64,000 nt of DNA from Rhizobium sp. Leaf371 (GCF_001424045.1 NZ_LMQB01000012.1:112950-176949), one strand, 5' to 3'; positions 1 to 9,038 are shown, counted from the stretch's first letter. The notes: generated by a model from the letters alone, not told the origin. Numbers and translations are program-made.

Positions 1-853
1 TCAGGGCGGCGCTCTTGGCGGAAAGGATATAGTCGAGCAGCTTCATCGCCTGCGCCTTGCGGGGCGAGGAAGCGGTGACGGCCAGGCAGTCGAGCCAGGA
101 GAGCGTGCCCTCCTGCGGCACGGCATAGCGCCAGACGCCGGACGTTCCCATCTTCTCGTTCAGCACCTTCTGGTCGCCGCTATAGGCGAGCGCCATGTAG
201 ATCTCGCGCCCGTAATCGGGATTGTCGATGGAGGTGATGACGTAGTCGTAGGTCAGAACCGACGGCGCCTGCGCCTTCATCAGTTCGAAGGCCAGCTTCA
301 GCGTCTCGCTGTCATTGGCATTGATCGACTTGCCGAGCATGATCAGGGGCGCGATGAAAGCCTCGTTGTGATCGTCGTACATGGCGATGTGCTTCTTCAG
401 CGCCGGCGCCGGCTGCATGAGGTCCTTCCAGGAGGTGGGCGTCGTCGTGACCTTGTCGGAGCGATAGACGATTCCCATCGTGCCCCAGAGGTAGGGCGCC
501 CCGTATCCGCCGCAGCGCGCCGTCCATTGCGTCTTGTAATCTTTCAGCGACGGCACGCTGTCTTCGCCGATCGGCGCGAGGATGCCGCGCTTGCCGAAGA
601 GGGCGCTGCCGTTCTCGCCGACGACGCTGAGGTCGATATTGCTGTTGGGATCGGCGAGGATCTCGTCGCGTGCATCGCCGCTGTCGAAATAAATCTGCCG
701 CACCGCAATGCCGGTCGAGGCGGTCCAGGCGTCGAGAATGGCCTGGTCGATATAGGCTTCCCAGATGAGAAGGTTCAGCGTTTCCGCCCGCGCCAGCGTC
801 GTGCAGCCGAAAAGGCCGAGCAAAAGCGTTGTCGCTGCAAGTCCCTGTCGCAT
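1..853 (-). CDS. Polyamine-type ABC transporter substrate-binding protein (3' end beyond window)
   Basis: The minus-strand frame is open from an ATG at 853 to the left edge, giving 284 residues of a protein usually near 340, so the C-terminus is missing. A GGAAGGGA ribosome site lies about 8 nt before the ATG. The N-terminus is a signal peptide that contains LFGC followed by LARAETLNLLIWE, so it could be cut by signal peptidase I after ARA or be a lipoprotein. PYLWGTMGIVYRSDKV near the middle and the two-lobe layout are typical of the PotD/PotF family (COG0687) that binds spermidine or putrescine in the periplasm. The ligand is not determined by sequence, and no permease or ATPase is visible because the rest of the operon lies outside. 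Confidence 0.85.
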   Translation of the reverse strand, partial: MRQGLAATTLLLGLFGCTTLARAETLNLLIWEAYIDQAILDAWTASTGIAVRQIYFDSGDARDEILADPNSNIDLSVVGENGSALFGKRGILAPIGEDSVPSLKDYKTQWTARCGGYGAPYLWGTMGIVYRSDKVTTTPTSWKDLMQPAPALKKHIAMYDDHNEAFIAPLIMLGKSINANDSETLKLAFELMKAQAPSVLTYDYVITSIDNPDYGREIYMALAYSGDQKVLNEKMGTSGVWRYAVPQEGTLSWLDCLAVTASSPRKAQAMKLLDYILSAKSAAL

Positions 854-1194
854 CCGGCGTCCCTTCCATGGTCGTACGTGAGAATAGACGCTAAAGCTTG
901 CCGAAACTTTACGCTGCCACACCCTTAAGCGGGAAAGAGGCAAGCAACGTCAAGTGTTTGCGTCCGCAAGGCAATGACCATCGCGGCCCTGTCGGGCACC
1001 GGGCCGGTCTCGACCGGGTCGGGTGGGCGCAATTGCAAAGGGCGCGACATCGAATGCCTGTTCGACCGCAGCGGTTTTCCCTGTAGAACCTGCGGGACGA
1101 CAAACGGCCGGGCGCTTGCCCGGACGTGTCGAAACCATCATTCAGGCCGTCGAACCGATCCGGGTCTCGACGGCGCCAGCGAGGAGACATCGCC
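854..1194. other. Intergenic region, no gene seen
   Basis: This 341-bp gap separates two divergent genes and should hold both promoters. I see no convincing coding frame and no known RNA. A short perfect hairpin, CCGGGC-GCTT-GCCCGG at 1108-1123, and a GC-rich stretch around 995-1030 are the only structures noticed. Frames here overlap each other without ribosome sites and look like chance openings. Confidence 0.5.
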
Positions 1195-1623
1195 TTGAGT
1201 TATCTTCTGATCAAATCCCTTCACGTGGCCAGCATGGTCGCCTGGATGGGCGGCATGGTTCTCCTGTCGGCGATCCATCTCTGGCTGGCGCGGGCGCAAT
1301 GTCCGCGTACCGAGCGCGAGACCGCGGTCATCGCCTCGGTCAAGCGCTGGGACGGACGCGTCACATCGCCGGCCATGGGTCTGACCTGGCTGTTCGGCAT
1401 CATCGCCGCCTGGCAGGGAGACTGGTTCTCCGCGCCGTGGCTCCATGCCAAGCTGCTGCTGGTCGTCGCCCTCTCGGCGCTGCACGGCATGCTGTCGGGC
1501 GCCCTGCGCCGCACCGCGGCCGACCCGAACCGCAGCCCGCCGGCCTACGCCCGCCATGCCGGCGCGATCGTGCTCGTGGTCATGTTGCTCATCGTGCTCC
1601 TGGTCATCGTCAAGCCGTTTTGA
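1195..1623 (+). CDS. CopD/HemJ-like integral membrane protein
   Basis: A 142-aa protein with about four membrane helices. I chose the TTG at 1195 because GAGGAG sits 8 nt upstream and because the longer ATG start at 1126 would add a charged, non-homologous leader. The first helix carries SLHVASMVAWMGGM, which matches the conserved His plus Trp-x-Gly pattern of the CopD and HemJ (UPF0093) membrane families; a second His follows in the fragment WLHAKLLL. HemJ oxidises protoporphyrinogen IX, and CopD proteins handle copper; which applies here is unclear. It lies 76 bp before ubiA and may be co-transcribed. Confidence 0.7.
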   Translation: MSYLLIKSLHVASMVAWMGGMVLLSAIHLWLARAQCPRTERETAVIASVKRWDGRVTSPAMGLTWLFGIIAAWQGDWFSAPWLHAKLLLVVALSALHGMLSGALRRTAADPNRSPPAYARHAGAIVLVVMLLIVLLVIVKPF

Positions 1624-1651
1624 TCGGACCGTTCCAGCCGTTTTGATCGGA
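1613..1651. repeat. 16-bp direct repeat straddling the CopD-like stop codon
   Basis: AGCCGTTTTGATCGGA occurs at 1613-1628 and again at 1636-1651, offset by 23 bp. The first copy contains the last codons and the stop codon of the CopD-like gene; the second is in the ubiA leader. This looks like a local duplication and has no obvious function. Confidence 0.8.
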
Positions 1652-1699
1652 TGTCGAGGCGGGTTGACCGGGCCGGGGCGAGACGGCAAACAGGAGGGC

Positions 1700-2659
1700 A
1701 TGAACACTCTGCCTTCCGACAGCGGCCGCGTCTTCGATGCGCCATCGACCAACTGGGTCTATCGCATCCTGCCGCGCGCGCTCTGGCCTTACGCCCAGCT
1801 TGCCCGGTGGGACCGGCCGATCGGCTGGCAGCTTCTGATGTGGCCGTGCTTCTGGGCGGTCGCGCTCGCCGCCAACGCGGCCATGCTTCCGGGAACGGTG
1901 TCCGTCGGGCGCCTCTTCTGGCATCTCGTGCTGTTTCTGATCGGATCGATCGCGATGCGCGGGGCGGGATGCACCTATAACGACATCGTCGACGAGACGA
2001 TCGATGGCGCGGTCGCCCGCACGCGCTCGCGCCCGCTGCCGTCCGGCCGGGTGTCGCGCCGGAATGCGAAGATCTTCATGGCGCTGCAGGCACTGGTCGG
2101 CCTCGTCGTCCTCCTGCAGTTCAATGCCTTTGCCATCGTGCTCGGCATTTTCTCGCTCGGCTTCGTTGCCATCTATCCCTTTGCCAAGCGCTTCACCGAC
2201 TGGCCGCAGTTCTTCCTCGGCATGGCCTTTTCCTGGGGCGCGGTCATGGGCTGGGCGGCGGAATTCGGCCAGCTCTCGGCAGCGCCCTTGGTGCTCTACC
2301 TCGCCGCCATCGCCTGGACGGTCGGCTACGATACCATCTATGCCTATCAGGACCGGGAGGACGACGCGCTGGTCGGCGTCCGCTCGACCGCGCGTCGCTT
2401 CGGCGAACGGCCAAAACCGTGGCTGGTGGCGCTCTACGGCCTCACCGTCGTTCTGCTCGCCCTATCCTTCGCGCTCGCCGGTGCCGGCGCGCTCGCCTAT
2501 CTCGCGCTCGCGGCCGCTGCCGTCATGCTGGTCTACCAGATCCTCGTCCTCGACATCCACGATGCGGGGCAGTGCATGACCCTTTTCCGCTTCAACGGCA
2601 TGGTCGGGCTGATTATCTTCGCAGGCCTCATGGTCGCCTTCCTGGTGCGGCTGATCTAG
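1700..2659 (+). CDS. ubiA: 4-hydroxybenzoate polyprenyltransferase
   Basis: This enzyme joins a polyprenyl chain to 4-hydroxybenzoate, the membrane step of ubiquinone synthesis. The 319-aa protein has the multi-helix UbiA fold and both Asp-rich motifs: NDIVDETIDGAVARTRSRPLP (first motif, near residue 95, shown trimmed by its key residues N, D, D, R, R, P) and YDTIYAYQDREDD in the second half. The ATG at 1700 is supported by AGGAGGG 7 nt upstream, whereas the open frame extends 85 codons further without a ribosome site. A strong hairpin follows the stop codon by one base. Confidence 0.95.
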   Translation: MNTLPSDSGRVFDAPSTNWVYRILPRALWPYAQLARWDRPIGWQLLMWPCFWAVALAANAAMLPGTVSVGRLFWHLVLFLIGSIAMRGAGCTYNDIVDETIDGAVARTRSRPLPSGRVSRRNAKIFMALQALVGLVVLLQFNAFAIVLGIFSLGFVAIYPFAKRFTDWPQFFLGMAFSWGAVMGWAAEFGQLSAAPLVLYLAAIAWTVGYDTIYAYQDREDDALVGVRSTARRFGERPKPWLVALYGLTVVLLALSFALAGAGALAYLALAAAAVMLVYQILVLDIHDAGQCMTLFRFNGMVGLIIFAGLMVAFLVRLI

Positions 2660-2660
2660 A

Positions 2661-2696
2661 TCCGTCAGCCGAAGCGGCATCGCTTCGGCTGACGGA
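2661..2696. terminator. Perfect 16-bp stem-loop after ubiA
   Basis: TCCGTCAGCCGAAGCG, loop GCAT, then the exact complement. It starts 2 bp after the ubiA stop codon and lies between convergent genes, so it probably ends transcripts from both sides. There is no long T-tract on either side. Confidence 0.75.
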
Positions 2697-2726
2697 CACT
2701 GCGGCAAAACGACTTTCCGATCGGCC

Positions 2727-2888
2727 TCAGGCGGCCGGCCAGTCATTGGCCGGATCGGGCACGACCGCGTCTTCGCCATCGTCGCTGTCGACCCGGTTCT
2801 GGTCGGCTTCTTTCAGAAGCTCTTCGCGCTCGGCGTCGGTCTTCGGCTTGCTCGGAGCGGTGTCGGGTGTCTGCTTGTCGTCTGGCAT
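2727..2888 (-). CDS. Small acidic conserved hypothetical protein (53 aa)
   Basis: The ORF encodes a strongly acidic, Asp/Glu/Pro-rich protein of 53 residues beginning MPDDKQTPDTAPSKPK and ending with PDPANDWPAA. GAGGATCCTCCC precedes the ATG and supplies the ribosome site. There is no membrane segment or known motif, and it looks intrinsically disordered. A GGAAC-N19-TT promoter candidate lies 28-53 bp upstream, suggesting stress control. I do not recognise a function. Similar short acidic proteins are common in rhizobia, but this is from memory and not checked. Confidence 0.7.
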   Translation of the reverse strand: MPDDKQTPDTAPSKPKTDAEREELLKEADQNRVDSDDGEDAVVPDPANDWPAA

Positions 2889-2915
2889 GGGAGGATCCTC
2901 GTTATCACGACGACC

Positions 2916-2941
2916 AACAGGAACGAGGACCGGATTGTTCC
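2916..2941 (-). promoter_or_regulatory. Candidate RpoE2/EcfG-type promoter for the 53-aa protein
   Basis: On the minus strand GGAAC (2941-2937) is followed by 17 bases and TGTT (2919-2916), that is GGAAC-N19-TT. The rhizobial general stress sigma factor RpoE2 recognises GGAAC-N18/19-TT. The usual CG before TT is TG here, so the match is imperfect. Confidence 0.4.
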
Positions 2942-2970
2942 GAAACGGGAAAGCGGAACGGCCTCTCTCC

Positions 2971-3007
2971 ACAAACAAAAAGCCGGCCGCAGGGAACGGC
3001 CGACTTT
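2971..3007 (-). terminator. Rho-independent terminator of the DUF6101 gene
   Basis: Read on the minus strand, AAAGTCGGCCG, a 7-base loop, and CGGCCGGCTTT form an 11-bp stem (one G-T pair) followed directly by TTGTTTGT. It lies 43 bp past the DUF6101 stop codon. Confidence 0.85.
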
Positions 3008-3049
3008 CTGCACTGGAGAAGGGAGCACCGGAGAACCGGTCGGGAGAGA

Positions 3050-3622
3050 TCAGCTGCGCGCGATGATCTCGGATCCGTCGATCTTCATGACCACGCCGAG
3101 GCTGCCGGTGGTCCGGCGCATCAGGAAACGCGGACGGCGCTTGGCGTGCAGCGAATGGCGACGACGCGGCACGATCGCATGGGTCTTCACCTCGCCGAGA
3201 TGATTGTCGAGCGGCCGGGCAACCCCGTCGGCTTCCACCATCAGCATGGGAATGCGATAGGCTTCCGACCAGGCGCGCCAGTCGGCGGCGATATCGGAAA
3301 GGTCGTGGGCGACGAGCAGGGGAACGCACAGGTCCGGATCGTCATGATGCAGTTCGAGCGTGACCGTGACGTCGCCGTCGCCATGATCGATGGCGCGGGC
3401 GGCAACGCCCTTGAAGGCCCGCGCCGGCAGCGCGATGGAGAGCGGCAGGCCGCTCGACGGCAGAACCTTGCGCATGACGGCGCCGCGTTCGTCGAGGCTG
3501 ATCGTCACATTGCTCCGTGTGCCCGGCAGTGCATAGCTTGCATGTTGCGGGAAACGCTTCGGGTCGAGCCGCAGTGCAGTGTCGACCCAGGCAGGTTGAG
3601 AAACGGTTTTCAGCATGGTCAT
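3050..3622 (-). CDS. DUF6101 family protein
   Basis: A 190-aa soluble protein that I place in DUF6101, a family confined to Rhizobiales and of unknown function. It starts MTMLKTVSQPAWVDT with AAGGG 4 nt upstream, and has a basic central stretch (PRRRHSLHAKRRPRF) near residue 155 followed by a short conserved tail, GVVMKIDGSEIIARS. There are no membrane segments or catalytic motifs that I can name. It is transcribed alone, divergent from the DUF1217 gene, and ends at a clear terminator. Confidence 0.75.
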   Translation of the reverse strand: MTMLKTVSQPAWVDTALRLDPKRFPQHASYALPGTRSNVTISLDERGAVMRKVLPSSGLPLSIALPARAFKGVAARAIDHGDGDVTVTLELHHDDPDLCVPLLVAHDLSDIAADWRAWSEAYRIPMLMVEADGVARPLDNHLGEVKTHAIVPRRRHSLHAKRRPRFLMRRTTGSLGVVMKIDGSEIIARS

Positions 3623-3939
3623 TTCGCCCTTGTTTTACCGATGAGAGCCGGTTTCCGGTCTTTTCTCAGTGAGACGTTTTCGTCTTCTATGACCTCAACA
3701 TAGGCGGCGGCTGTTTGAGAGCGCTTAAAATTCGCGGTTAAAAAACTTTGCATTCTCCGATGGTTAGCAAAAGTCGAGCCTTTACGGTTTAAAAGACGTC
3801 AACGCGGTCCCGCGCATTCTCCGCAAAAAAGCCTCGCGCAAGCAGCAGACGTCATGGTGGCGCGACATGGCCGCAGCGTGCCGGTGCGTGCCTTGCGGCG
3901 CGCGCTGCGCCTGCGGATTCGGCAGCGACAGGGCGGCAG
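3623..3939. other. Divergent promoter region, no gene seen
   Basis: This 317-bp region separates the divergent DUF6101 and DUF1217 genes. The part at 3710-3800 is clearly AT-richer than its surroundings and is the likely promoter zone. A short hairpin, AGACG-TTTT-CGTCT, lies at about 3671-3684. I see no coding frame with a ribosome site. Confidence 0.5.
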
Positions 3940-6399
3940 ATGGCATCGACCTATCTCGACTACAATCTCATCGTTCGGGACATGCGGGAGAGCATCAACC
4001 GCGTCTCCCAGCAGAAGGTCGTCGAGCGCGATACCCAGTATTACAAGGACAACATCGGCAAGGTCACCACGGTCGAGGCCTTCCTCGACGACTACCGTCT
4101 CTATTCCTATGCCATGAAGGCGCATGGCCTCGAGGACATGACCTACGCCAAGGCCTTCATGAAGAAGGTGCTGGAAAGCGACCTCACCGACGAGAAGAGC
4201 TACGCCAATCAGCTGTCCGACGATCGTTACCGCAATTTCGCGATGGCCTTCAGCTTCGACAAGTCGGCAACGGTGGCACAGACCACCGCGCAGGAAGATG
4301 CGGTGATCGGTCTCTACAACACCAACATCGCCAATGCCGACAGCGCGATGAACACCGAGGTGAACTATTTCGACGCAATGACCAAGGACGGCAATATCAA
4401 GACGGTCGACCAGTTCCTCCAGAACGACCGGCTGCGTGATTATGCCTTCCCGCTCTTCAACCTCAATCCGGACAGTTACAATTTCACGCAGGTCCGCGAT
4501 GCCCTGACGAGCGATCTCAACGATCCCGCAAGCTATATCAACACGCTGCAGCAGAGCGCGGGAGGTTCTCTCACCGGTCGCGGTGCCGAGATCGAGGCAC
4601 TGGTCGCGAAATATGACGAGCGTTCCTCGGCCGCAGCACAGATCACGTCTCTGACCGCGAGCCTGTCCCAGCCCGGCGCCGACCAGCCGGCCATCCAGGC
4701 AAAGATCAGCGAGCAGCAGGCGATCTACGACGCTCGCAATGCCGAACTCCCGCCGGAATCGCAAACTGCCGCCAATGTGTCGGCGCTGTCGAGCGAATAT
4801 GCGCAGCTGGACTACACAGCCTCGCTTGCCACCAATCTGAAGGCGATGGCGACGGCCTTCAAATTCAACACCGACGGCACGGCGCCGGCCTCGGGCCCGC
4901 TCGTCGGCGACAGCGACAAGGCGTCGATGCGCGAGCTCCATTTTGCCTCCGCGCCGCGTCTGACCGGCACCGGGGCGCTGATCAACAAGGATTACTTCGA
5001 GGCGCACGTCAACGATTTCGCGACCGCGACCGACCTGCTCGCCGACAGCCGCATGCGCGCCTTTATCGTCACGGCCTACGGCATTCCGCGCGCGACGTCT
5101 TCCACGGTGCTCAAGGCCATCATCACGAGCGATCTCAACGATCCCGCAAGCTATGCCAACACGACGGGCGCCGAAAACAACGCCGCCTACAAGACGCTCG
5201 CCGCCGGCTTCAACTTCCTGCCGGATGGAACGCTGGCCTCGGGCGAGACGGCTCAGACCGCGTCCCAGACGGCGGAAGCCTCGTCGAACTACATGAACCG
5301 CTACAACGACGTGGCGGATGCGGCCGACGAAACCCTGATCTCGTCCTACAAGGCGCTGATCGGCAAGGTCGACACGGTCGATACATTCCTGTCCAATCCG
5401 CAGGCCCTGAAGCTCGCGCTCTCGGCCTTCGGCGTGGAGAACGAGGGCAAGACCGTGCGCGAACTGCGCCTGATCCTGACCAGCGACGTCAACGACCCGA
5501 AGAGCTACGTGAATTCGTTGAAGGACGACCGCTACGTCAAGCTGACCAATGCCTTCAACTTCAAGACCGACGGCAAGATCGGCGCGCCGAAGCTCGCGCA
5601 GTCGCAGTCGGAAATCCTGCAGATCTCCAAGGCCTATGTGCTGACCAAGAGCCAGTTCGGCACCGAGAAGGACAAGACGGACGCCACGACCGAGGCGAAA
5701 TATTATGCCGCCGAGATGGAGAAGATCGGCACGCTCGACGATCTCCTGAAGAACACGCGCATGACGGATTTCATCCTGGTCGCCACCGGCATCGATCCGA
5801 AGACCGTGCCGAAGGACTATCTGAAGACGGTCTTCACCTCCGATCTCTCCGACCCGGAGAGCCTGATCAACACGGAGGCCGACCCGCGCTACCGCGAACT
5901 CGTCGCCTCCTTCAATTTCGATGCGACCGGCAAGACGGTGCGCCCGCAGGAAAACCAGATCCAGACCCGCCGCGGGCTTCTGGAAACGGAGGACCTCTAT
6001 TTCAACCAGACGCTGGAAGAGCAGACGGGCGCGGACAATGAAGGCGTGCGCCTGGCGCTCTATTTCCGCCGCATGGCCTCCGGCATCGGCTCCGTCTACG
6101 ATATCCTCGCCGATACCCCGCTGATGCAGGTCGTGCGCACCACCTTCAGCATCCCGGAGGAGATGAGCAGCGCCGATGTCGACGTTCAGGCCGACTACAT
6201 CAAGCGCGTTCTCGATGTGAAGGATCTCCACGATCCGGAAAAGCTCGAAAAGCTGATGAAGCGGTTCACCGCGCTCTACGACCTGGAAAACGACACGGAC
6301 ACCTCTCCGGCGCTGGCGATCTTCAATTCGTCGGCCGGGAGTGCGGGGATCAGCGGCGACTCGCTGCTCGCCATCGCGCAGTTGCGCCGGGGCGGCTGA
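3940..6399 (+). CDS. DUF1217 multi-repeat protein
   Basis: An 819-aa protein without signal peptide or membrane segment. It is built from at least five copies of a module with the core (T/E)SDLxDPxSYxNT followed by DxRYxxLxxAFNF; the cores begin near residues 80, 190, 397, 514 and 633, and a weaker sixth (LHDPEKLEKLMKRF) lies near 758. DUF1217 genes are often found inside alphaproteobacterial flagellar clusters, so a flagellum-related role is possible, but no flagellar gene is present here. The start follows AGGGCGGCAG. The very long open frame on the opposite strand is a codon-bias shadow. Confidence 0.85.
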   Translation: MASTYLDYNLIVRDMRESINRVSQQKVVERDTQYYKDNIGKVTTVEAFLDDYRLYSYAMKAHGLEDMTYAKAFMKKVLESDLTDEKSYANQLSDDRYRNFAMAFSFDKSATVAQTTAQEDAVIGLYNTNIANADSAMNTEVNYFDAMTKDGNIKTVDQFLQNDRLRDYAFPLFNLNPDSYNFTQVRDALTSDLNDPASYINTLQQSAGGSLTGRGAEIEALVAKYDERSSAAAQITSLTASLSQPGADQPAIQAKISEQQAIYDARNAELPPESQTAANVSALSSEYAQLDYTASLATNLKAMATAFKFNTDGTAPASGPLVGDSDKASMRELHFASAPRLTGTGALINKDYFEAHVNDFATATDLLADSRMRAFIVTAYGIPRATSSTVLKAIITSDLNDPASYANTTGAENNAAYKTLAAGFNFLPDGTLASGETAQTASQTAEASSNYMNRYNDVADAADETLISSYKALIGKVDTVDTFLSNPQALKLALSAFGVENEGKTVRELRLILTSDVNDPKSYVNSLKDDRYVKLTNAFNFKTDGKIGAPKLAQSQSEILQISKAYVLTKSQFGTEKDKTDATTEAKYYAAEMEKIGTLDDLLKNTRMTDFILVATGIDPKTVPKDYLKTVFTSDLSDPESLINTEADPRYRELVASFNFDATGKTVRPQENQIQTRRGLLETEDLYFNQTLEEQTGADNEGVRLALYFRRMASGIGSVYDILADTPLMQVVRTTFSIPEEMSSADVDVQADYIKRVLDVKDLHDPEKLEKLMKRFTALYDLENDTDTSPALAIFNSSAGSAGISGDSLLAIAQLRRGG

Positions 6400-6432
6400 C
6401 GCGCCCTCTTCAGGCTGAGCGAGGCAATCGCC

Positions 6433-7893
6433 TCAGGGTCTGATCTGCAGCACCTTGCCGGGGTTCATGATGCCGGCGGGGTCGAAGGCATGCTTGATCC
6501 GCTGCATCAGCTCGATCTCGATGCCGTGCCTGACCTCCGCCAGCTCGTCGCGCTTCAGCTGGCCGATGCCGTGCTCGGCGGAAATCGAGCCGGAATGCGC
6601 GAGCACGATGCCATGCACGATGGCGTTCATCTCCCGCCAGCGCCCGAGAAATTCCTGCTTGTCCGCGCCGACCGGCTGCGAGATGTTGTAGTGGATATTG
6701 CCGTCGCCCATATGGCCGAAGGAGCAGATCCGCGCGCCGGGGATCGCCGCCATCACCGCGGCGTCGGCCTCGGCCATGAAAGCGGGGATGCTGGCGATGG
6801 GCACCGACACGTCATGCTTGATCGAGCCCCCCTCGGGACGCTGGGCGAGCGACAGGCTTTCGCGCATATGCCAGAGTGCCTTGCGCTGGGCCTCGCTGGA
6901 GGCGACGATGGCGTCGTCCGCAAGACCGTCCTCAAGCGCGCCCGATAACAGCGTTTCCATCGTCCGCTGCGCGCTCTCGGCGCTGTCGGCGCTCGAGATA
7001 TCGATCAGCACGTACCAGGGATGGACCGTCGCCATCGGATCGGTGACGCCCGGAATGTTGCGCATCGAAAACGCGATGCCGATGCGCGGCATCAGCTCGA
7101 ATCCGGTCAGCGTCTGCCCGCAGAGCGTGGACGCCCGCTCGAACAGCGCCAGCGCAGCCTCGACGGTGCGCAGGCCCACAAGCGCCACCTCGTGCCCGAG
7201 CGGCTTTGGAAACAGCCGCAGCACCGCCCCGGTGATGACGCCGAGCGTGCCTTCCGCGCCGATGAACAGGTCGCGCAGGTCGTAGCCCGTATTGTCCTTC
7301 TTCAAGCGCCGCAGCCCGTCCCAGATCTCGCCGGTCGGCAGCACCACCTCCAGCCCGAGGCAGAGCTGGCGCATATTGCCATAGGCCAGCACGGCCGTTC
7401 CCCCGGCATTGGTCGAGAGATTGCCGCCGATCCGGCAGGAGCCCTCCGAGCCGAGCGACAGCGGAAACAGCCGGTCCACCCGCTCGGCCGCCGCCTGGAT
7501 ATCCGCGAGGATGCAGCCGGCATCCGCCACGATCACATTGCCGACCGGATCGACGTCGCGGATGCGGTTCATCCGCTCCAGCGACAGCAGCATGTCGGCC
7601 GCCCCCGTGCGGGGGATCTGCCCGGCCACATGGCCGGTATTGCCCGCCTGCGGCACGATGGCGACGCCGGTTTCGCTGGCAAGCGTCAGGATCGCCGAAA
7701 CCTCCGCCACGCTGCCGGGCTTCAGCACCGCCGGCGTCGTGCCGCGATAGAGCCCGCGCGTCTCCACCAGATAGCGATCCGCGACATCGGCGCCCACCTC
7801 GGCATGGCCGCCGACGAGATCGACGAAGCGCCGGACGAGGTCGGGCGATGGAACGGTGTTCGTCGGGTCGTTCGTCATGTCGGGCGCTTTCAT
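6433..7893 (-). CDS. FAD-binding oxidoreductase of the GlcD/D-2-hydroxyacid dehydrogenase family
   Basis: A 486-aa flavoprotein with an N-terminal PCMH-type FAD domain (PQAGNTGHVAGQ near residue 80; GSEGSCRIGGNLSTNAGG near 150) and a C-terminal FAD-oxidase domain with FGHMGDGNIHYN and SAEHGIGQLKRDEL, the metal/substrate-binding signatures of the GlcD/Dld/D2HGDH group. It oxidises a 2-hydroxy acid, probably to a 2-keto acid; the exact substrate cannot be read. It starts 28 bp after the threonylcarbamoyl-AMP synthase gene and is likely in the same operon. A second in-frame ATG (7878) is possible. Confidence 0.85.
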   Translation of the reverse strand: MKAPDMTNDPTNTVPSPDLVRRFVDLVGGHAEVGADVADRYLVETRGLYRGTTPAVLKPGSVAEVSAILTLASETGVAIVPQAGNTGHVAGQIPRTGAADMLLSLERMNRIRDVDPVGNVIVADAGCILADIQAAAERVDRLFPLSLGSEGSCRIGGNLSTNAGGTAVLAYGNMRQLCLGLEVVLPTGEIWDGLRRLKKDNTGYDLRDLFIGAEGTLGVITGAVLRLFPKPLGHEVALVGLRTVEAALALFERASTLCGQTLTGFELMPRIGIAFSMRNIPGVTDPMATVHPWYVLIDISSADSAESAQRTMETLLSGALEDGLADDAIVASSEAQRKALWHMRESLSLAQRPEGGSIKHDVSVPIASIPAFMAEADAAVMAAIPGARICSFGHMGDGNIHYNISQPVGADKQEFLGRWREMNAIVHGIVLAHSGSISAEHGIGQLKRDELAEVRHGIEIELMQRIKHAFDPAGIMNPGKVLQIRP

Positions 7894-7921
7894 TGTGTCC
7901 GTTTCGGTCGCGGTCTCGGTC

Positions 7922-8914
7922 TCAGCGGGGCGCTGCCGCCCGTTCCAGCCGGTCGCGAATGGCCTCGCCGAGGCCGTCCGCGGGCATGGCGGAAAAGGCG
8001 ATCGTCCGGGCGCCGGTCGCGTCCGCCTGCTTCATATAGGAAAAGAGATGGGCGGCGGCTTCCCTGAGGCTTCCCGACGGGCTGAGGTCGAGCACGAGCG
8101 CGGCCCTGTCTTCGCCCGGAAGCGCCCTGCCGCCGAAGCGGATCAGGGCCTCGCCCGGCCGCACCTCGGTCGCGTCCAGCCGAACCGAGGCTGCGGGCGC
8201 ATAATGCGAGGCGAGCATGCCGGGCGCTTCCAGGGCGGCCCCCGCCGCCGTCATCGCTGCCCCCGCCGCCGCCGGCCGCAGCAGCCGCTGCCCGGCCACG
8301 GCCTCGATCTCGTCGGCCTCCAGCCCGCCCGGCCGCAACAGGCGAAGCTGCCCGTTCTCCATCTTGACGATGGTCGATTCGAGCCCGATGCCCGCCGGCC
8401 CGGCGTCGAGGATGAGGTCGATGGCGCCGCCGAGATCGTCGGCCACATGTGCGGCCGTCGTCGGGCTGATGCGCCCCGACGTGTTGGCGCTCGGCGCCGC
8501 CAGCGGCTGGCCGAAGGCTGCAATGACCTCGCGCGCAAAGCCGGCCGGCATGCGCAGCCCCAGCGTATCGAGCCCGGCCGTCGCCAGCGCATGCACGGCA
8601 CTGCCGGGCGCCCGCGCGACGACCAGCGTCAGCGGTCCCGGCCAGAAGGCCTCGGCCAGCCGGCGGGAGACGGGATCGAACGCGCCATGGCGCTCGGCCA
8701 TCGCCATGTCGGACACGTGGGAAATCAGCGGGTTGAAACGCGGGCGACCCTTGACCTCGTAGATCGAGGCGATCGCATCGGCCCGCGTCGCATCGGCCGC
8801 AAGCCCGTAGACGGTCTCGGTCGGCAGGGCGATCGGCCGGCCTTGGCCGAGCACCGCCACCGCGCGGTCCAGCGCCCGCGCCGGGTCCAGGGTCGTGTCG
8901 ATGATCTCTGCCAT
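7922..8914 (-). CDS. L-threonylcarbamoyladenylate synthase, TsaC/Sua5 family
   Basis: This enzyme makes threonylcarbamoyl-AMP from threonine, bicarbonate and ATP for the t6A37 modification of tRNAs that read ANN codons. At 330 aa it is the long Sua5 form: a YrdC domain (residues about 15-200, with LPTETVYGLAADA and SANTSGRISPT) plus a C-terminal Sua5 domain after a linker; the linker includes SHYAPAASVRL. It heads a two-gene unit with the FAD oxidase. Confidence 0.92.
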   Translation of the reverse strand: MAEIIDTTLDPARALDRAVAVLGQGRPIALPTETVYGLAADATRADAIASIYEVKGRPRFNPLISHVSDMAMAERHGAFDPVSRRLAEAFWPGPLTLVVARAPGSAVHALATAGLDTLGLRMPAGFAREVIAAFGQPLAAPSANTSGRISPTTAAHVADDLGGAIDLILDAGPAGIGLESTIVKMENGQLRLLRPGGLEADEIEAVAGQRLLRPAAAGAAMTAAGAALEAPGMLASHYAPAASVRLDATEVRPGEALIRFGGRALPGEDRAALVLDLSPSGSLREAAAHLFSYMKQADATGARTIAFSAMPADGLGEAIRDRLERAAAPR

Positions 8915-9038
8915 GCCGCTTTCACGCTTCCGTCCGATGAGGGGGACGTCTTAAAGCATGTCGCGCGAACTGTGCAGCGCTTTTGCGGGAACGACAGGCG
9001 AAAAGCGCAAAGTCGAAAAAGCAGAAAGACGTCGAACC

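Noticed and set aside
1126..1194. Longer start for the CopD/HemJ-like protein
   Set aside because: The added 23 residues are basic and non-homologous; the TTG with GAGGAG at 8 nt gives the family-like N-terminus.
2675..2700. Small regulatory RNA at the ubiA 3' end
   Set aside because: The perfect stem-loop is fully explained as a terminator between convergent genes, and no separate promoter is visible.
3799..6231. Very long open frame (810 codons) on the minus strand opposite the DUF1217 gene
   Set aside because: Its composition (Arg, Gly, Val, Ile runs) is that of an antisense shadow in high-GC DNA, and the + strand frame has clear repeat domains and a ribosome site.
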